Shown here piece by piece: positions 60,009-64,000 of a DNA stretch of 64,000 nt; position 1 is the stretch's first letter, and each line of letters opens with the position of its first letter. The notes below the pieces were generated by a model. It saw nothing but the letters and a program-made list of their open reading frames with translations. It was not told where the DNA came from and did not search any database. A program made the position numbers and the translations under genes. This stretch comes from Serinus canaria (Eukaryota > Chordata > Aves > Passeriformes > Fringillidae): the NCBI RefSeq assembly GCF_022539315.1, contig NC_066317.1, positions 53,920,435 through 53,984,434 on the forward strand, given 5' to 3'.

Positions 60009-63000
60009 GCTCCCCTTTTATTTTATTTTTTTAATATCATTTCCCAGAGAGAAAACTAAAGAGGAATTTCAGGGATTTTATGTCCAGTTCTTTGGATCAG
60101 AATAACCAAGCAGGTAGGAGTCAGCAGAAAGAACAAATTCAAAATAAAAAAAATCCACAATCCACATTAGAAATTTGCTTTAGAAGGAGAAGGAATGTTG
60201 CCAATAAAATGAGCAATAAAAGGGGGAGAGCAAAGAGGTGGATTCCTCTGCAGTAGAAAATAAAACAGATTTCTGCTTTCCAAATGATTGTTTGAAAAAG
60301 GATTCAGAAGGTACCCGACTTTATCCTTCTTACAGTTCCTCATATTCAAGGAGCAGTGAACATGTGGATGTTAAGGAAAACCCCATGGATGATGTTCTGC
60401 ACATATAATTTCCAACTGGGGAAAAAACGGCTTCAGCCTGTAGGTCTCTGGTTTTTGGCAACAAGACATAAAGGTAGCTGTTGTGGCCTGCTTTCTTGAG
60501 ATGCTGAGCAGCCATAAATTCAGGTGAAGTCAGGGGAGCCCTACATACCAACCCTATGTTTTCAGAGACAGAGCTGGCTTGGTTCTTCATTCTCAACTGG
60601 CTCACCAAGAGAACAGCCACAGAGGTGCCAAGTGTTCCACCCTCCCAGCCAGGGCTAAAGTGCTGCCCGTATCAGACAGAGGATGAGGATAATTAACAGT
60701 AACAGCTCTATAATGGGAATAGCAGCTTTGCTCCAATCAGGGCATGGGTGAAAAAGAGTAAGTGAGAAAAATTTAATTTGAAGCCCATCCCTAGGCTGGC
60801 AATTGAATTCAATAGTTATTTGGGTCTCAGACAAACTAGCCAGCTCTGGAAAGTAAAAACGAAGATGGAAAAATACTGCAAGTAATCAGGCAAAGTAGAA
60901 TTCTGAGGGTAGCTTCAAGAGAACAAAACAAAACTGTTTTCACTGAGATCAATCATGTTAGTTTCTGTCCTTTTTTTTTGTCCTAATTATCAGTGCCAAG
61001 CAGGAATCACAGATTAGACACTATTGAAGCTATTTTTAAGTTTAGCTTATTGAAACCTGTTCTTTTCAATGAATCTGCTCAAAACAAACTCAGCTTTCAG
61101 ATTCTCTGCTATACTGTTCACAGTATCCTGAAAGGAAAGGAGCAGATGCGGATAATTCCTCCTGAGACCAAGATCATTGCAAGGAGTTCAGAGACTCACA
61201 TGCACACATTAAATTAGGAATTTGAAGGTGGGGTGGAGGGGATCTATTTCTTGATTATGCAAAAAATTTGCTGCTTGGGTTTTCTTTTTTCCAAAATTCT
61301 TTGGTTTGGGAGTCCTTTTCTCATTGTGGGGAGATGACAGGCTAAAGACTCCTTTTGGTCTAATGTCATTTGAATCTGGGTATGGTTTTAGGAAATTACA
61401 TGCCTGGGCATTTAGATTAAAGTTTCATCCAGAAAATGCTGTATCAGGGTGAGGAGGGATTTTGGACCTTGCCTCCTGGCAAGGTGGCCACCCAGGTAAA
61501 ATTTCTCATGATATGTTATATGCTTCTATGTCACTCTATGTATGTAAATGTATTTAATCTCTTTGCGTCCATAAAATGCCCACATTTTGCAAAAAGTACA
61601 CTTTAAAGAAGTTAAGGTTCACAAAATGCTAACCTTCATTTGTGGTTGTGCTCTAAGAGGAAATTCTTTGTCTCTGTCTCTGTCAGGAGTAATGACAGAC
61701 AAATAAAAGTGGATCTGTGGAGTGAACCAGTGTGCATTAAAGACCCACTGAAGCATTATGCACCTTTCAGTCAGATCTGCCAGGAGGAGTTGTAATCCAG
61801 CCCTGTGGGCTGAATGGCCATTCCCAGTTGGAGTGCACAGTGTGTTCTTCCAGGGTGTATCTCCCTCCCTCTTTAGCTTCTTATGAATAAAGCTGGCCTG
61901 AGTGATCCAGATCCACTGAATGTTGTATACCAGCGAGGCACAGTAAGTGAAAATGGCAAGACTCACATGCCAATTAGACTTTCTACAAGAGGTTAAATAA
62001 ACATCTGTATCCTTTCCAGGGTGCAGCTTGTATAGCTGTCAGCAAACCCCAAATTCTATGGTCTTGTACAAAGCTACTTCATGTCACATCTTGACACTTG
62101 TTCAAGATCTACATTATGCTTGTGCAGCATAGGTTCCAAAAGGTTAGTGTATTATTAATGAGATAGTGGAAATGCTCTGGAATCAGCTTTCATCTAAATG
62201 AAGGTGATGATGTTTATCTGTACCCTTTGTATTCATTGTTGTCTTGAGTGCACAGTGCTTCCTGCTGGTGTCTGTGTTATTCATTTGCTGACTAATCTCT
62301 TCACCTGATCAGTTTTGATTGGAACTCTCAATCTATAACCTTTAGCCATAGTGACATTATGGTTAAATAAAACACAAATGCAGAAATAATTAACAACATC
62401 TGATACTGGTATTTCCTTTCTGGCAAATAGTTTCAGCAAAAATTATATTTGACACCTAGAAGCTGTATTTTTAGACAAAAGCATAAATGGAAGATAAATA
62501 TACAATTTTTAATAAAGATTACTTAAGAAGAAATAATAAGTTACCTTGCGGAAATCAACAGCTTCTTCAATTGGATTGCTTCTGTCACTGCATGGACACA
62601 GTCTTGTTTGATGTCCTCCTACCATTTGTCTTGCATGGAGTCTTTTATCTGAATCCAAAGCAATGCAGTCGTCACTGCTGCAATTCAATAATGGCTCCAC
62701 AGGAGCTGTCATCCCCAGTTTGCTATTCATCTTATAAAGCCTTTGAGTTTTCAAAGTGTCCACTAAAGTTGGTATTTCAATGCTGCGGACAGATCACTTA
62801 AGGTTCTTTTGTATTTTCAAAACAGGTTTAAAGTGAGGATGGACAGATATTGAAATGCCCAACTTATTGTACCTAGGTGCCAAGGGAGATGATGGAAATG
62901 TCAAAAGGTAATTGGATAATCACACCCACCTCCCAGTTGAAAATGTGTGACTTTGTGAGCTTGAATGACACTTTGACTCAATACTGGCATTGCCTGTGGG

Positions 63001-64000
63001 GAATGAGCCCCTTGGAACAAAGAGGAAAAAAGACAAAGATGGAAAAAAATTTTGAATTAACCACTAGCAACCCCAGGAAGTGAAAAATTATTATTTGATA
63101 ACAACGTGAAGTATAAGGCAAGAGAGAACTTATTTAATTTCTACTCAAGTGTAAGATACCCTTTATTCCATTTGATATAGACTTAGAAAGCAGAGTCATT
63201 TTGGACTTGAAAGTTACTGTCTGAAGAAACTCACATTTATCATTATTCAAGACCCTGGATGTAGGCAGCTGGATTTAGAGCACTCTTCTGAGGTTTAGGT
63301 GGGAGTTTGAGGGGCTGATTTTGGGATGGGATTTTCTTGCAGATGCCATTTTACCTGGACCAGTCTGAACACAAATTTTAGCTGTTAGCCTTTTTGCTTG
63401 TTTGTTTGTTTGTTTTCAGCAAAAGCATAACCATCTTTGGGCAGTTAATCTGAAATAATTAGTACAGAAAAAGAAATTGAGTCTATTTTTTTGAGAGTAA
63501 GAGTCAGCTTGGGTAAGAAAGCAGTATTCTCACCTGAGCTCAAGTTTAGCTAGAATGCTAAATTTATATATAGCCTTTTCTTACCAGAAATACCAGCTTA
63601 CTCAGTTTACCGTACAGAGATTGGAGTTTTACCTGAAGAAAATAGTCTCTGTGGGAATAACTCACGTTGAAAGTATTGAAGGAAAAAAAGCTTCCACTGT
63701 CAGGACCAATGCTACTTCCTTAAGTACCAATTCCATCGGTATTTAAAAGCAAAGAAAATATTTGACTGAAGATTTCCTAAATCCAGCCCTATGAATTTAT
63801 GAGTCTGCCTTCATTTCAGTGTGGTTTGGCACAGCTACAGTATGTTGTCCCCTGCTGCCCTTCTGGGGACAAGTCACATAAATTGCTTACTGTGTGGTTT
63901 CCCTGAGTACCACTACGTTCAGTGGCCTGCAAGAGCTTTGGAAAATGGCCACACAGAAGAGTTTGCCTTGTCCCTACCCTCTGGGACAGGAGAGGTGCAG
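60009..64000. other. Unique noncoding sequence, no gene recognised
   Basis: AT-rich sequence to the window end with no recognisable exon or interspersed repeat. A short TTTG repeat at 63397-63416 ends in a polypyrimidine-CAG that looks like a splice acceptor, but no coding frame follows. Frames up to 115 codons are unrecognised. Confidence 0.6.
63397..63416. repeat. (TTTG)n microsatellite
   Basis: About four TTTG units between 'tttttgc' and 'ttttcag'. Short simple repeat. Confidence 0.9.

Noticed and set aside
61619..61966. 115-codon minus-strand frame
   Set aside because: Needs a GTG start, has no recognisable domain and is within chance length.
63390..63425. Splice-acceptor-like (TTTG)n-ttttcag
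   Set aside because: No open, recognisable exon follows; polypyrimidine-AG strings are frequent in this window.
1..64000. CRISPR array, prokaryotic operons, endogenous viral genes or LTRs
   Set aside because: No regularly spaced repeats, no recognisable viral protein motifs and no paired terminal repeats were seen. The composition and CR1 elements point to a vertebrate nuclear genome.

Overview
The window looks like vertebrate nuclear DNA, most likely from a bird. It is AT-rich and strongly CpG-depleted. No operon-like coding structure is visible. Nearly all recognisable interspersed repeats are decayed CR1 LINE fragments, the dominant retroposon of birds (also present in crocodilians and turtles); no Alu, B1 or L1 was seen. 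The bird assignment is inferred from CR1 being the main repeat and the low repeat content; it is not proven. No protein-coding exon, tRNA, rRNA, CRISPR array or intact mobile element could be recognised. The window is best read as an intergenic desert or the inside of a very large intron.

Layout. 1-12.7 kb: mostly unique sequence, with a possible old palindromic repeat near 4.2 kb and a perfect 12-bp inverted repeat at 7.76 kb. 12.75-12.92 kb: CR1 3' end, plus strand. 16.5-16.8 kb: TATG/TG microsatellite and an A19 run. 19.7-22.6 kb: the densest repeat area, with one old plus-strand CR1 piece, then a plus-strand CR1 facing two minus-strand CR1s. 25.5 kb: a tRNA-like (SINE-like) trace. 26.65-27.32 kb: the longest non-repeat open frame, unrecognised. 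28.74-29.7 kb: an ancient minus-strand CR1/L3-type fragment that still shows the reverse transcriptase active-site neighbourhood with a lost catalytic Asp. 32.0 kb: a weak MIR-like piece. 35.2 and 39.6 kb: palindromic repeat remnants, the second with a 15-bp stem. 36.2 and 51.0 kb: clusters of homeodomain/TALE-like core motifs that could be enhancers. 58.4-58.8 kb: a local GC/CpG-richer block. 59.25-60.0 kb: TTTAA/TTTTA repeats followed by a 671-bp, almost purely pyrimidine TTCC tract. 60-64 kb: unique sequence.

Nothing here supports a gene system or a new biological system. The most checkable items are the long TTCC tract, the CR1 cluster, the old reverse transcriptase remnant, the hairpins and the two motif clusters. 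Repeat names are assigned from remembered consensus features, not from a database search.
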